A stretch of DNA of 64,000 nucleotides from Moringa oleifera (Eukaryota > Streptophyta > Magnoliopsida > Brassicales > Moringaceae): contig JAJFZO010000747.1 in the NCBI GenBank assembly GCA_021397835.1, positions 7,212,501 to 7,276,500 of the forward strand, written 5' to 3'. This document shows, piece after piece, positions 49,168-61,310 of the stretch. The notes below the pieces were generated by a model. It was given only the letters and a program-made list of their open reading frames with translations. It searched no databases and was not told where the DNA came from. Each line of letters begins with the position of its first letter. Positions within the stretch are counted from its first letter, which is position 1. The translations under genes and the position numbers were made by a program.

Positions 49168-52100
49168 CAGAAGTGCCCTGAAAATATTTTTGGTGGGTGT
49201 ACATGTCACGTCTATTTAAGACAAAAGTCCAGACTTCAATGAGAAAACTATTTGTTCAAACTCAAAAAATTAACAGAAAACCCAGAAAGATCTTTAAAAA
49301 GAAGACAATCTTCAGCTCACATCAACATTCACTAAAACACATGGCATGTCCTTTAACTTATGGTCATCTACTTTTCAATCAAGGTGAAGATTTGGGATTC
49401 AACCTCATAACCTGCATGGGATGTACCCCACAATCAATCACCAAGAAGAAAAAGAGCCTCTACTGGTTTCCTGCTCTTTTCCAATTTGCTCCATGCTTCT
49501 ATAAAGGCCAAATTCTATTCATAACTTTTTTTTTTTTTTTTTTGGGGGCCAAGAATAGGACTAGATGCTAAAAATGCCAAAAGGCATGTCTTTACCTGAT
49601 GAGCCAAAGCATATGCCATAGCCCTCTCACGCTTGGCTGCAGCCTCCTGCCTCTTCAGTAACTTGGCTTGAATTTCTTCAACAGATCCTACGCTATCGCA
49701 CCACCCATCCTATGTTAGAGTCACAAGAACATTACAAAAATGTAAGAGGCTATCCAAATTGAAATTTTGGAATACTGAAAAGATAAAAATGCAACAAACA
49801 CAAAGTTACTATAAAAGTTCTAATGTCAATTATCTGCTTAAATTGCAAACACAACTAGCAACTTAAGTTGTCTGTTTCTTATCACATTACCATTCCACTA
49901 ACAAAATTCACTTTTTCTCATAGTTCATCTTGGTTGGGTCAATTTCTAAATTCATTCGCCATAACTTCCTCATTCCTATCCCACATGTTCTTATTCCTCG
50001 ACTATACCTCCAACCCAACATGACAAAGAGAATCTAAAAGCTAGAGTTACTTCCTCAGTGAGCTATAGGACAAACAAAATGAAGTATCACAGAAGGACAA
50101 GTTCTCAGTTTGCAATTTATTATGGAATAGGGGCCAGAATACCGACTGCAATAATGAAAAAATAAAGACTCTTATTTCCATAAAGCTTTTTATATAATCC
50201 TCCCTCCATCAAGACCTATATTCTGGCCTCATCCTTACTGATCTAAGGAGTCAAACATCATCATCCTGAACACTTCCGACCTTGAAAGACTGTACCATCA
50301 ACTGAAACAACAAACATCCGGACCTCTAGCATATCCATTTTCATATTTTCAATTGAAGTTCAAAAGTTTCATATCAAACTTATGATGCCTTTTGATTTAC
50401 CATCACTTTGATCATGCGTTATTCACACTAGTTGATAGAAAACAGTGGTCCCAATGGACCATTCATCTTCCCATTTTCCACACTTCTCTCTTTCTTTCTT
50501 ATCTTCATTAATCACAAATTCAATTTATGAAAGCAGTCTTAAAGCTGTATTTTTAGGTTGACCAAAAGTTGTAGTTATATCAAATTACCAATGGCTTGAA
50601 TTTGGAGTTGGCAAAAGAAAGAATATGGAAGACTTAGGGCCCTCAATTGTGAAAAACTAGTGTATTTCCCACAATATTTTCCTAGAAAAGAAGATAAAGA
50701 AAAAAATGTATTTCAATGAACAGGAGTTAAATAAATCAGATTTCTACATTTTCTTGGCAACTACACATATTTCCTGAAGATTTCTATAGAAATACAGCAC
50801 AAAACAGATACAAGAAATGTAAATTGAAAACCAAAAATTTATTATAAAACCAAACAGGATGCATGGAACTGATTTAACATGAAGAGCCCTTGCATTCATA
50901 TTCACCTTACATGAATTAATACATACCAAGAATAAATTGGACTTTTGCTGCTGGATGAATGGGAAGTTCAAAAATTTCCTTCAACGTAATCATGTGACCA
51001 CCAATCCCCCAGCCAAAAAGAAAACGAAGTAAAGAAAAAGAAAACATCATGCAATTGACATGAACAAGTCATCATCTCCACAAAATGAGAGAACAACGAA
51101 GCACCATCCAATAATTTATTAATACCAACGCATGTATCTAAATGAAAGGATCTTATCTTGCTCACCTCGATTTCTCGAACATGTGCCTCATTTGCAAGTT
51201 GTTGCTGCAGTTTCTGCTGAGCTGTTTGGCTTTCCAATGCTAGACGAACACGCCTTGCACGAACACGGGCCTGAACTCTGACTAAAGCTTGCATACAACG
51301 TAGGGTTATTGCAGCTTGTTTTCTCACAGCATGACCCCTAACAAGGGCTTGAAGTCTAACCAATCCTTTCAACGCTCGTAAAGCCCTTCTAGCCTAATAT
51401 ATAAATCACCAAGACATTCAAATCTCACCATAATCATCAAGCTGAAGGTATTCTAAGATATTAAAAGATTGCTTAACTAGATGAGCGGAGGGCATACAAA
51501 AACCTGCTCCAGACATACTAATTGTCTCTGGAATGTATATCATACCAATGACAGCAGATTGGTTCCCTCTAATTTAAAAAAATTTAGCCAAGTCAGAACA
51601 CCTAGTGTATGACTCCAATTGGCTGCTTTATAACCCCATTAAATAATGTTCCTCAGAACCAACCAAACCTGGACAATGTCAGAACTTGCAAAAAGAAGTT
51701 TAAGATATTCATGGCATCACTACAGATATGTAATGCAGGCCTGAACAAGTGATTCATAAGTTTTGGACCTTTTGTTAGAAGAAATGTTTTCTCTTATTCC
51801 TGGCTGCACACAGAAAAGACAGCTTTAGTCCGTAACTCTCCATCACTTCACTCTCTTTCCCAACTATCTACTTCTTTTTAACAAACTTAATAGGTTAGAG
51901 TTAGTTTTTCATTTCCTTCATCTATTGGACAAGACATCATTGGGACTAGTGGTCAAGGGAGTTTGGGTATGGGCTGGTTTTTATGCCTTGAAGGAAGTCA
52001 AAAAAGCAGCTAGATAGGTGCCTTCGTCTAGTTTTGAGAGGGGAAAAAAAAGAAAAAACAGGGGGGGAAAAAAAGAAGAAGAGAATTTCTAATAGTAACT

Positions 52101-55100
52101 CAAACCTATTTCCTAGATAATATGAAAATTATGGAGGTTATGATTTTTTTTTTTTCTGTCTCATAAATAGCCTATATTGTTATGGGTAGGACCCTCTTGG
52201 TGCTCTTGTGAATTTATCCTAGAAAAGAAAATAGTTCACTTCCTAATTCACATTTCCTTCTATTCTTCAGAAATTGACCATGATGTGCAACATGATCTCA
52301 TAATAATCTGCATAAAATTTATCAAAACATAAGGTTTTCTACAAATATGGGGATGTGTTCAGTAAGTTTTATTACTATTATTAATCATGATCGCTTCAAA
52401 AAATCTATTAGAATGAAAACAAAACTTGAGTTAGCGTCAGTGTAGGTAGCACGAAAGAAGCATATAGTTTTAACCAATTTGAATTCAGTCTCTCCACAAA
52501 ACTCATAAAGAGAAACAGCTTCTCTTTTTAAACTTCACCCCTATTACAAAACCCACTTTCAACATCAGTTTCTTATTTGAACTTTAGTTATTTGGGGTTT
52601 TTGAAAGAACGTTTTTGATTCATCATATCTATAATTTTTTTATCATCTACTGCATTGATTCATCATGTTTCTCACTCTTTAATTCTTCAAGAAAAATATA
52701 GTTTTCAATAGCCATTAAAACAATGCAAAGATTGGCTCTTTCTGTCAACATAAGTTCCAAGGAAAGCACACTCATGATTAAATTCTTGTATTCAATCTAA
52801 ACCTTTTAGTTCATTGTTTACTCCTCAATTAAAAGTCAATTTACCATAAAGTTGAAATTCTATGGAATTATCATGCCACTTAAACCCCTATAAATGGAAC
52901 TATAATTTTTTCTGTAACCTTTCTACAGAGTGGGTGGAGACTTAAAACTGCAGAAACAAATTGGAGTCCTTTGGGAGAATGTGGCATTGTCTTAGCAATG
53001 CTCAATTTTATAAGTTGGTAAACTCTTTTCCAAGATAACTTCACTCACACTTATCTGCAGAACAAACATTTGAGACTTGATAGTCCAACTTCCATCTCCA
53101 ATTTTTTTAACCAAATATTTCTGTTGGAAGTTTCATTTTCCCTCCATCTTATTAAAAGAAAAATTGTTGGTGGAATCCATATTTGACATCTAAGGGAAAA
53201 AAAAAATGGTTTCTCAAGAAGCATTGCAACTTGCCTATACCATAATTTCTTCTTTTCATATTTCCCCTTTTTGGCAGAAGTTCAAAATGTTTCATCAAAT
53301 CTGTCCATTAACATCAAGCCTGATATTGAGAGAGATGATGCCGTTGTCCAGAGAGAGGATGCCACAACAAAGTCCTCGGGTAAATCTTGTTTCAAAGTCT
53401 TGGCGAGTTTGCATCAACAAGGAGGGAGGCCAAGGTTCCCATGAGAACTAATATGGAAGGTCAAGACCCTTTTGAGTTGGCTTTCTTTACCTAGAAGGCG
53501 GTATAGGACAAACCCTTAACCATTGACAACTTATAGAGAAGAAAAAGGCTTTGGTAGATAGATGCTTTCTTTGTAAGATACCGGGGAAATCAATCAATCA
53601 TATTCCACTGTGGTGCAGCTGGTCAAGAGGTTTCGGGGATAGTACACCTTCAATTTTGAGGCAGCAGTTGGTGGTGTGGTTCAACTTAGCTATTTTTTTG
53701 GATGGTGTGGAGGGTGAGGAACAAAAAGCCATTGAAGAGGTTGGAAACTCCACTAGCATTGATCATGGATAAATGGGGGTTGCTATTGAATTTTTGATTG
53801 ATGGGTAAATATGGTGTAAACAGGGTCCAACTAATTAACCAACTGTACAGGGCAGCAGCCCCTTGGTGGTCAATAGATACTAATATGATCTTTTTGTTTC
53901 TGATAAAAAAAGTATATGTTTTATCTTTTTGAGATTATACAATATTGAGATGTACATGTTTTATCTTTTTGAGATTATACAATATTGAGATGAACTAATC
54001 AGACTAGAATATTTGTAAAGTGATTTTTTCTCGAACAAGTTAACTGATTAATTTACAGTGACCTGGGAGAAAGAGAGAGAGAGGCAGAGAGAGAGAAGGA
54101 AAGGAAAGAGGACAAACTATAGGCCTACACATGCTTTTATGGCTAGTTTTTAGTAAGTATGACATTAGTGAGTATCTTTCTACGGTTTCTTCCTGATGAA
54201 CTAAAATGAAGAAAGAAATAAAATGAGAAATTGTGTCAAATTTGGAAATACTCCATAAAAAATGCTGACCTTATGCAGTGATATGTAATTAAAAGTCTAC
54301 TAGTCAAGGGATTTGTGGATTATAAATAGTTAACCCAGGTAGGAGGCTCTACTCAATCTTCTTCACTTGATTGAATCTTCCTCTTAGTCATGGTAAGGTA
54401 CAGTTTTTTTTTTTTTTAAAAAAAAAGTTAATCATAGTAAGATATTAAGAAGAGATGTTTTTAGACAAAGGAGATATGCAAAGCAACCCCAGTAGACAAC
54501 TAAGCCTCATCGAAGTAAGTCTTCTGACTAAGCACACAGAGAGAGACAATCTTTGATCGAAGGACAGAGAGAGACAGTAAGTCAATACCAGAAATCCTCG
54601 AAAAGCAGTTTGGATACGTGTCGCAGCCCACTCTTCTCTAACTTGTTGATCATGAACTACATCCTTTACTTGAAGGGAACCAGAAGGATTGCCAACAGCA
54701 TCATCTGGAATAGAATGTGTGTTGGTATCACCAACAGGTGAAGCAGCACTCTGATCAAACTCATCTTGAAGTTTATCAGTGTCAATCTCAACGGAATGCT
54801 TTCTCCGATGCCTATTCTTGCTAGCAGCTGCCCTCTTTAATGATTGAATGATAAACAAAGGAGAAGATAGAAAAGCATAAAAAGTAGTATTCAATCAAAG
54901 TGCTGTAAAAATTTTGTAATGGAAACAAAAGAAAGAAAAATAAAAGAGTAGATATATGTCCCACAGAAAATGACACTGTGGACATTTCACCAAAAGGACA
55001 TCACACTAACCAGTAGCTATATTAATGACATCACCTCACCATGCAATGACTCGGTGAATTTCTTACAACTATTTTTAATATTCTTCCTTCTTATAAGAAG

Positions 55101-55898
55101 GAGCGAAAGAGGGTTGTGCACCCTTCAACTGCTCCAAACATTGCATTTTAGAATAAATTTTCATCTTTTGGGCTTTCCAATGTACTCAAACATCTAGAAC
55201 ACCAGAACCCAAAAGACATAAAGAGGGAAAGAACTGTATGCAGCTTTCTCCTAACGGGATATAGAATTTTGCCAATCAAGTCCTTAAACCCAAAACTCTA
55301 GCCTATAAATGAATAAGTTTTAGCAAATGTTTCATGTCCTAACATATACAGTTCTGCTTTCCCCAAGCATAAACTGATGACCAAACTCAACATAATAAAA
55401 AATGGTTAGATTATAAATTTTTAGATAAACAAATGAAAAGAAAGTGTGAAAATCTCGAAAACAAACATGAAAAATTTATTCAATCAATTATTCTGGACTT
55501 GACATATAGAAAATGAAAAAAATCCACTAGAAGGAAAGGTATAAGGGATGATCATATGATTCCCATAAGCAAAACTCTGGCATGATATGTTAGACACTAT
55601 CCAACTCAGCAAAACCTTATCCTACCCACAAGAGGGCACTCCTAGATGAAATGGTTAACTAAATAAGCATGATCAAAGGATAGCATGCAACCAAAGACCA
55701 CTACTTCATAAGGCCCACAAGTACGGAACATACAGTTACCCAACACACAGCAAAAAGTGCATATGTTATGATAAGCAAAATATTGTAAATCTAAGATAAA
55801 GTACTGATACCAACATTGTTGTCCTTCTCTGTTGAGTGTGACTTTTCTGATTTCTTCAAACCAACCAACGCTTTTATCCATTTTCCAGACACACCCAT
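47861..55898 (-). CDS. IQD5: IQ67-domain (IQD) calmodulin-binding protein, IQD5-like
   Basis: Six coding exons join in frame: 55,898-55,811, 54,827-54,589, 51,393-51,166, 49,709-49,596, 48,926-48,455 and 48,012-47,861 (1,293 bases with stop, 430 residues). All introns are GT-AG. The protein begins [20 protein letters not shown] and has the IQ67 domain at about residues 94-160: [14 protein letters not shown] (101-114), then the spaced repeats [15 protein letters not shown] and [15 protein letters not shown]. The domain is interrupted by a phase-0 intron after its 16th residue (L109), as is characteristic of IQDs. [20 protein letters not shown] follows in exon 5, then a basic Ser-rich tail. IQDs are plant scaffolds that bind calmodulin through IQ motifs; Arabidopsis IQD5, of similar length (about 422), sits on cortical microtubules and affects pavement-cell shape. 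No damage was seen, so it is probably functional. The IQD5 assignment over close paralogues is by motif recall. Confidence 0.95.
48455..48926 (-). CDS. IQD5: IQD5-like coding exon 5 (residues 224-381)
   Basis: It starts WQAGSRQQ after tgcag and contains [20 protein letters not shown], the most conserved block outside IQ67. A Ser/Pro/Lys-rich disordered stretch follows to KKRLSLPNS; the exon ends in phase 1 before gtcagt. An antisense open frame at 48,742-48,966 is a shadow of this exon. Confidence 0.94.
49121..49167. repeat. Compound (GT)n(GA)n microsatellite in intron 4
   Basis: About 27 bases of alternating GT run directly into about 21 bases of GA. It lies in the intron between coding exons 4 and 5. 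Confidence 0.95.
49596..49709 (-). CDS. IQD5: IQD5-like coding exon 4 (residues 186-223)
   Basis: It encodes 38 residues, [18 protein letters not shown] then [20 protein letters not shown], a conserved amphipathic helix of the IQD5 group. It is in phase 0 at both ends, with acceptor catag and donor gtaaag. Confidence 0.95.
51166..51393 (-). CDS. IQD5: IQD5-like coding exon 3 (residues 110-185)
   Basis: It carries most of the IQ67 domain, from [20 protein letters not shown] to [13 protein letters not shown], then a Gln-rich helix ([15 protein letters not shown]) and VREIE. It is flanked by attag and gtgagc and is in phase 0 at both ends. Its Arg-rich helices supply the calmodulin-binding 1-5-10 and 1-8-14 spacing typical of IQDs. 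Confidence 0.95.
53200..53910 (+). mobile_element. LINE 3' remnant in intron 2 of IQD5-like gene
   Basis: The plus strand (antisense to the gene) reads LAFFT, stop, KAV and KPLTIDNL (53,475-53,530), then [20 protein letters not shown] (53,554-53,613), then broken frames. This is the zf-RVT finger region at the end of plant LINE ORF2. The tail has ccccttggtggt, a T-rich stretch and tgataaaaaaag at about 53,900-53,912, like the 3' end of these elements. The left limit is uncertain. Insertion in a 3.2 kb intron is probably tolerated. Confidence 0.6.
53916..53993. repeat. 40-base tandem duplication, nearly perfect
   Basis: The unit atgttttatctttttgagat plus tatacaatattgagatgtac starts at 53,916 and again at 53,956, just after the LINE tail in intron 2. 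The copies are identical over at least 37 bases, so the duplication is recent relative to other repeats here. Confidence 0.95.
54589..54827 (-). CDS. IQD5: IQD5-like coding exon 2 (residues 30-109)
   Basis: The acceptor is gggcag at 54,828. The exon encodes a basic patch ([13 protein letters not shown]), an acidic linker and the first 16 residues of IQ67 ([16 protein letters not shown]), ending in phase 0 before gtattg. The acceptor was chosen because it is the one that keeps frame with exon 1 and matches the family. Confidence 0.92.
55811..55898 (-). CDS. IQD5: IQD5-like coding exon 1 (residues 1-29)
   Basis: It starts at the ATG at 55,898 (context taccATGG, a good plant start) and encodes the conserved N-terminal [14 protein letters not shown]; it ends in phase 1 before gtatcag. 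An intron lies upstream in the leader, with a likely acceptor tgtaag near 55,989. Confidence 0.93.
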
Positions 55899-55988
55899 GG
55901 TACCAATCACTTAAGTTCAACCAGATAAGGACCTCCCAGACAGAAAGCCTATGTCTCAATGAGTACAAGACCGCTGACTGACTAAAAC

Positions 55989-58436
55989 CTTACACAGAAA
56001 CAAAAGAAGAAAATAGCACAAAAGATCACTAAACAAGAGATACAGTGACTTAGCTTCATAATAAAAAAAATACCTGCACGATTAAACATTGCACCAAAGT
56101 AAGACAACAGCAGCTTTTGACGAAATCTCACAGAAAATGACATATATATTCAAACAAGGAATAGAACTATAGTGCCTTTATTGAGGTGACTTTGTGGGGC
56201 AGAGTGTTACCACAAAATGAGGGACATCAATTTTGTGATTAGTAGGCATATCACTAGCTTATGAAGAAAAATATAATAACTTTCTACTAGTCAGAAAAAA
56301 TGGAAGTTGTTGCAAATGAAGCACAATTAACAAACTTCGATGATTGAGCCGTCTAATAAAGTGAGTTTAGAGAGGAGAATTAGCAGACCTGATGTATTAC
56401 ATAATAGGGTATATCCTTCAATACAACTTTTGAAAGATCAAAACACTATCCATTGTCTTTTCTAGAAGACCATGTGAACCTATAGGTTTTCTAGGTCTAT
56501 CTCGTAAGTTGGTCCTATGATTGATATTGATGATGCTCAAAGTTAGTGGTAGGGAATGTGTTGAAACAACGTAAGATAATCCCTTAAAAACTTCATTCAC
56601 ACTAAAAGGCGTTTTCGATGATCAAGTTGTGCCTACATTTTATATAACATCTCTTTGGAGGGTTTGTAGGCGACGTGGGATTGGATCCACCCATCAAGGC
56701 CTCAGAAATGAAATAGTATCATCAATCTCCTAAGCCGAGGCACATCGGTCCCCATCGAAAATGCCATTGATGATGCTTACAGTTGATGGCAAGATCCTGT
56801 GTCAAAACCACAAAAGGTACATCTCTGACACTATCGCTATTGACACACACTGCACGGTTTTATCTCTTGGAGGCTTTACTCACTCTAAAAAGCACATTGC
56901 AAGGTTAGGATATGCCTAAACTTTATGTAGCATCCCTTTGGTGTGTTTTTAGCCCATATGGAATTGGGTCCACTCATTAGGGCCTTAGAAATGAGGAATA
57001 TCATCAAATACTATACTTTTCCCATAAAGAAAATGAATGCCTACGAAACATTGATAGGAAATGTATCTATAATGAATTATTATATTCCAGCATTCTTCTT
57101 CTTTTCTCGTTTTCTTGAAGGGCTGCTCTCAAGACCTGAGCCTGCAAATGTTTGTGCTTGTCAGCCCAAGACTGTACTATTGCACCAGTCAATGACTCCC
57201 TTCATCGCAAGACAATAATGTAACTATAGTTCAAAAGAAGTATCACATTTTTCATTGCTCATGTAGAACACCATCTCTGTCACCCTTGAATTTCCAACCC
57301 ATTCACCAATCTCTGCTAACCTCACAAAGATCTCATACCAAAGCAATCCATGTCCTTCAAATTCATTAAGGGCACAACTTTGATATCATTCTTAAAGTTC
57401 AATCACTAAACCATTCAGATTCACCATGCAAAGGGAATTTGAATGTCAAGAAAGTAAAGAAGTTATATGTACACTACCTCAAAGAACACATGCTACACTT
57501 GCAGAAGCAGGACTCGACTAGTGATGATTAAGTGGGTCTCCATGCAGTACGAAATTCAACATTATAGTCTCAAGCAAAGACAGTTTGCAATTATAACATT
57601 TTGTTATACCCAAGTCCGATCCTACATTGTGGTGCATGTACTTAAAACCTAAAGCTGGACAATTGGGAATAATAGCAAACCAAAAAGGAAAAGTCTGATT
57701 TCCCTGTAACCTATTCAGGAAGGAGAACAAAAAAGTGTACCATTTCCCAGTTATGAATTACCAATTTGTAGATACTAATTTCCCAATCAAAACAAGTTTG
57801 ACGCTGTCAATCTACAAGTCATTTTGCACCATGTGCACTAACCCTGAATTCCCTCATTATACCCCCATTTTCTTAAACCCTGCACAACGGATATTGCTTC
57901 ACCGAGCACCATAATAAATAGGAATACCTGGCAGCCAGAAATTAAATAATTTCCACAAATAGATCTTATAACTCCTACAGGCAGAGTAAATTGTGCACAC
58001 ATTGCTTTCATAATAGCTCATACATAACATACAAAATAGAATAGAAACTACATGAATGGTAGACACTAAACCAACATAGAAAAGATCAGTCTTCAATAAA
58101 TTTGCATAAGCACGGGAAAAGTTGATAATCTGACGAATCCCACTCCAACTCAACCAAAGAGAAGACAATATTCCAAAATTCACAACTTTAAAGGACAAAC
58201 AACCAGAATATTGTCAAATTGAGCAGAAGATGCAAGCAAATCTCAAGCAGCAAAGATGCAGGAAAAAAGAAATTCATCACGGAGAAATGTATAAAAATCA
58301 AAAACAAAAATGCAGATCAGATCAAGAGATCACGGCCTCCAAGACCAGCTCAATTCACCTAAGTTAGAGAAACTGTAAGCAGAATCAACTACAGTAAGAA
58401 GGAGAAAATAAAATGACGGGAGATACCTTTGCAGCA
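55989..58436 (-). other. Intron in the 5' leader of the IQD5-like gene
   Basis: The donor gtatct at 58,436 follows a leader exon ending tgcaaag; the acceptor is probably the tgtaag at 55,991-55,989 or a cag some 15 bases later. It is about 2.4 kb and contains the 240-280 base repeat listed separately. No coding was recognised in it. The existence of this intron is inferred from splice-site quality and from the promoter-like GC-rich block upstream. Confidence 0.6.
56440..57010. repeat. Diverged tandem repeat, unit about 240-284 bases, in leader intron
   Basis: ttgatgatgctcaaagttag at 56,527 recurs as ttgatgatgcttacagttga at 56,767. The block from about 56,627 (tgcctacattttatataaca, then tggatccacccatcaaggcc) recurs from about 56,911 (tgcctaaactttatgtagca, then gggtccactcattagggcct). 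The difference in spacing reflects an insertion of about 44 bases in one unit. It looks like part of a dispersed plant repeat. Confidence 0.7.
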
Positions 58437-58560
58437 GTTGATCTGATATCAATCAAGAAAGTCAAATCCTCAGTAGCTCAGTCCACTTCACCACCTCCCC
58501 AGCTCTCTCGCTCTCTCTCTCTTTCCCCGTCGATAATCCGCATATTATCTTTCTCTAAAG
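58437..58560 (-). other. 5' leader exon of IQD5-like gene
   Basis: In gene direction the leader is purine-rich with a GA microsatellite (gagagagagagcgagagag, about 58,505-58,523) and ends gctgcaaag before gtatct. It has no in-frame start for the IQD protein. The upstream limit is an estimate of the transcription start. Confidence 0.5.
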
Positions 58561-58810
58561 ATAATGGTAATAAAGGTAGGCGGTAGTAGAAAGAGGGAGA
58601 GAGAGTGAACTGGGAAGTGCTAAAGTACGCCACGAGGTGAAAGGGGTGATGGGACGAAATGGTAGACCGTTTAGGTGAAAACTGCGTTCGGGTGGGACGG
58701 GGTCATCGCTGTCAAGGCATGCGACCGAGTAGAGGCTGTCACGGGGATGCGTATCAGCCAACCCACGTCGCATTTTGGCCCCGGCGCAGGTTAGCACGTA
58801 CCAGCATCAG
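58561..58810 (-). promoter_or_regulatory. Probable promoter of IQD5-like gene
   Basis: This GC-rich block (about 58,610-58,800) contrasts with the AT-rich surroundings. In gene direction it ends in a pyrimidine patch (tcactctctctccctctttc, near 58,600-58,580), a core element common in plant promoters without a clear TATA box. Open frames across it on both strands come from the high GC content. Confidence 0.5.
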
Positions 58811-58849
58811 GAGACAGAAAACAATTCAAAACAAGGGAAAAAAGAAAAA

Positions 58850-59689
58850 GTAAAAAAAGAGGCAAAAAGTATAAAGAAATGGCGTCTATTGTATGGCCTG
58901 GAGCCGGACATACGGACCAAGACAAACAACATAATCCATCCAAAATGATTAAAATTATATGTTTAATAGATTTTAATTTGTATTTAAACCAAATAAATAT
59001 GTTATTTCACCTAATCATTGTCCAGTTTTCAAACAACACTTTAAAAATGTAAACATACATTATTGCAGCAACATAATTACCCAAAAGCTGTATGACTTAA
59101 ATAGGCAAATTAATATTAATTTATTAAAAATTGATATGCAATTTTATATTAAAAAAATTTTCAAAGTTTTTTAATTTTTTAAGTAAGTTATTAAATAAAT
59201 AGAATCAAATTAAATAATTTTTAAATAAATATAAAAATTACAAATTTTTTATTTTAAATTTTAAAATATCAAATTTATCAATTATATATATAATATTTAA
59301 ATTTAATTTAATTTAAATTATGTTGTTAATTTTTTTCAATGACGTTATTAAATTATATCTTTAATGAAGACAATTTCAAGATTTCAAAAAAAAAATCAAA
59401 TAGTAAGTGTAAAAATTTTTATATAGTGAAATATTCAATCCACTATTATAAAAACTTTATAATTTTTAAGCCCTAAAAGAATATATATTTTTATTTTTAT
59501 ATTATTAAAATTTTGATTCGTTATAAATAACTCGTGAGTTAAAAACTATTTAAAATTGAGATATGAATATAAATAAAGTATAAAATTTATTTATATAATT
59601 TTTAAAATATTTTAATAATAAAAATATTGCTAAATTTTTAACTCAAGATAGATAATTGGGTAATACTTTTTATTTTTTATTTTTTTGTA
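58850..59689. other. AT-rich intergenic stretch upstream of IQD5-like gene
   Basis: Mostly A/T runs after 58,940, with stops in every frame. No gene or element was recognised. Confidence 0.5.
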
Positions 59690-61310
59690 ATCATTTGATA
59701 TGTTCGGGGGCTCACATGCATGGCTTGGTGTGAGATGACTCGATGCAAGGCTTGCTTTTATGGCTTCCCTCAATGAACCGTGTGCTTGTGCACTTGTCTT
59801 TGGTTTACCCGTTTAATTGTTGTGTAAGTCCTAACCTATTTTTTAGCTTTTGGTTAGTGGGATTCATTCAATTAGTAGTAGAGTTTATTTTGTTAGTGTG
59901 TTGTGCTATTTTATTGCATTTTTTCTAAATTTTTAATTACTCTATTTTAGTAGATGTATTGGACTATATGAGAGTACTACTAGTCAATGAAGGCACTAAT
60001 GAAAAAGTTAATTCCAATTTCTTTGTCTTTTTTTCTAATTTTAACCCTTCTTTCTCCCTAAATTCCTTGCATTCATATCATTTCAAGGTATTAGAGCTTT
60101 ACAACCCCATATGGTTAAGGATGGAAGGTCCAATGAGGAATTCCATGAGGAAATCAACGAGGCCATGTTAATGCATGAAGATAATTTTAATCACTTGAAT
60201 ATGAATACCAGTGTCCATCAAGTTCAAATGGCACTCTAAACCATTCTAATAAAGCTTCAGTCCCTCATGGTCACCGATGTAGTTAGGATCATAACACAGG
60301 ATACCATGACCCTTGTTGTAGAGACTTCACAACAACAAAGCCAACCCAAGGATCTACCATTATAGCTTGACCATCATACACATCACCTCAAGCTTTCTTC
60401 TTTTTTTTTTTTTGGTAATTTAATGGAATTGATCCCACAAGGTGGATATATAAAACTTAAATAGTCTTTGAATTTAAGAACATTCCTTTAGACCAACAAG
60501 TTCAACTTGCTTCGTTCCGTTCAATGGGCATAGCTCTATAATGGCATCGTTGGTTCATTAAGTTTTGAGGTCCTCTAGCATGGAAACAGTTCACTTAAGC
60601 TTTGTTATAATGATTTGGATTGACTGATTATGAGGATGCCTTACAAGCATTGACATGGCTGAAATAAACTTTAATTATGGCTATTTACCAAGAAGAATTT
60701 GAAAACTTTCTTATCAAGTTGATGGCTTATCCAAAAGTTTTTTAGTTGCGTTTTCATTACAAGTCTTCAGGATAAAGTTTGTCTAAATGTAAAAATAAAA
60801 TAACTAAAAATCCTCTTAGATGCTATAGGCATGGCTCGTCTTATTAAAGAGAAGGTTAAACTCCAAAAATATTACTCACTTTGTCACCCGTGTTCCAATA
60901 ATTTCTACAGTTAAAAAAATCACTCTTAGTTCAATCGTTGGTTTGCTAAGGCCACCACCAACCATGCCCAAAACTCAACTTCAAGGATCATCCCTCGTGA
61001 CTTTCACTAAATTGGCAACCAAGAGATTCAAGAGCAACCTTAGAAAGGAGTTTGCTACTACTATGATGAAAAGTATAAACTTCGACATTAATATAAGTAA
61101 CCCCAACTATTCATGATCGAAGATTCAACTCTAAAAGGATGCCAATGGCAAAAGAAAATGTTGTTGAGTCCATACCAAAAATCTCATTTCATGCTATAGC
61201 AGGAATAAGCCATCCTCAAACCATTTGAGTGCAAGGGTCAGTTAAAAAATAAAGACTTTACAGTTCTCATTGATGAGGGGAATATCCATCAATGAGAACT
61301 GTATTGATGC
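59690..61310 (+). mobile_element. Ty3/gypsy retrotransposon remnant (LTR end, PBS, gag, protease)
   Basis: A candidate 5' LTR ends in CA at 60,085, followed by a primer-binding site, then gag and the start of the protease. Gag landmarks: GGYIKLK and LRTFL near 60,440-60,485 (usual form W-x-x-x-A-E-x-[YF]-F), NKFNLLRS, YNGIV in the L-x-W-[HY] position, and DAIGMARLIKEKVKLQ (60,816-60,863). Then PKISFHAIAGISHPQTI (61,170-61,220) leads to the place where the protease DSG box should be; it is damaged. The rest of pol is missing on this strand. The LTR start is a guess. Confidence 0.65.
60086..60097 (+). other. Retroelement primer-binding site (initiator Met tRNA)
   Basis: aggtattagagc matches the usual tggtatcagagc at 10 of 12 positions; the complement pairs with the 3' end of initiator Met tRNA, which primes first-strand synthesis. 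It sits directly after a CA that would end the 5' LTR and about 10 bases before the gag frame. Confidence 0.65.

Noticed and set aside
55642..55968. Minus-strand open frame of 108 residues over coding exon 1
   Set aside because: It is in another frame from [13 protein letters not shown], runs through the splice donor and has no family motif.
58555..58853. Two GC-rich open frames near the IQD5-like promoter
   Set aside because: They are explained by GC-rich promoter DNA. There is no motif and they overlap on opposite strands.
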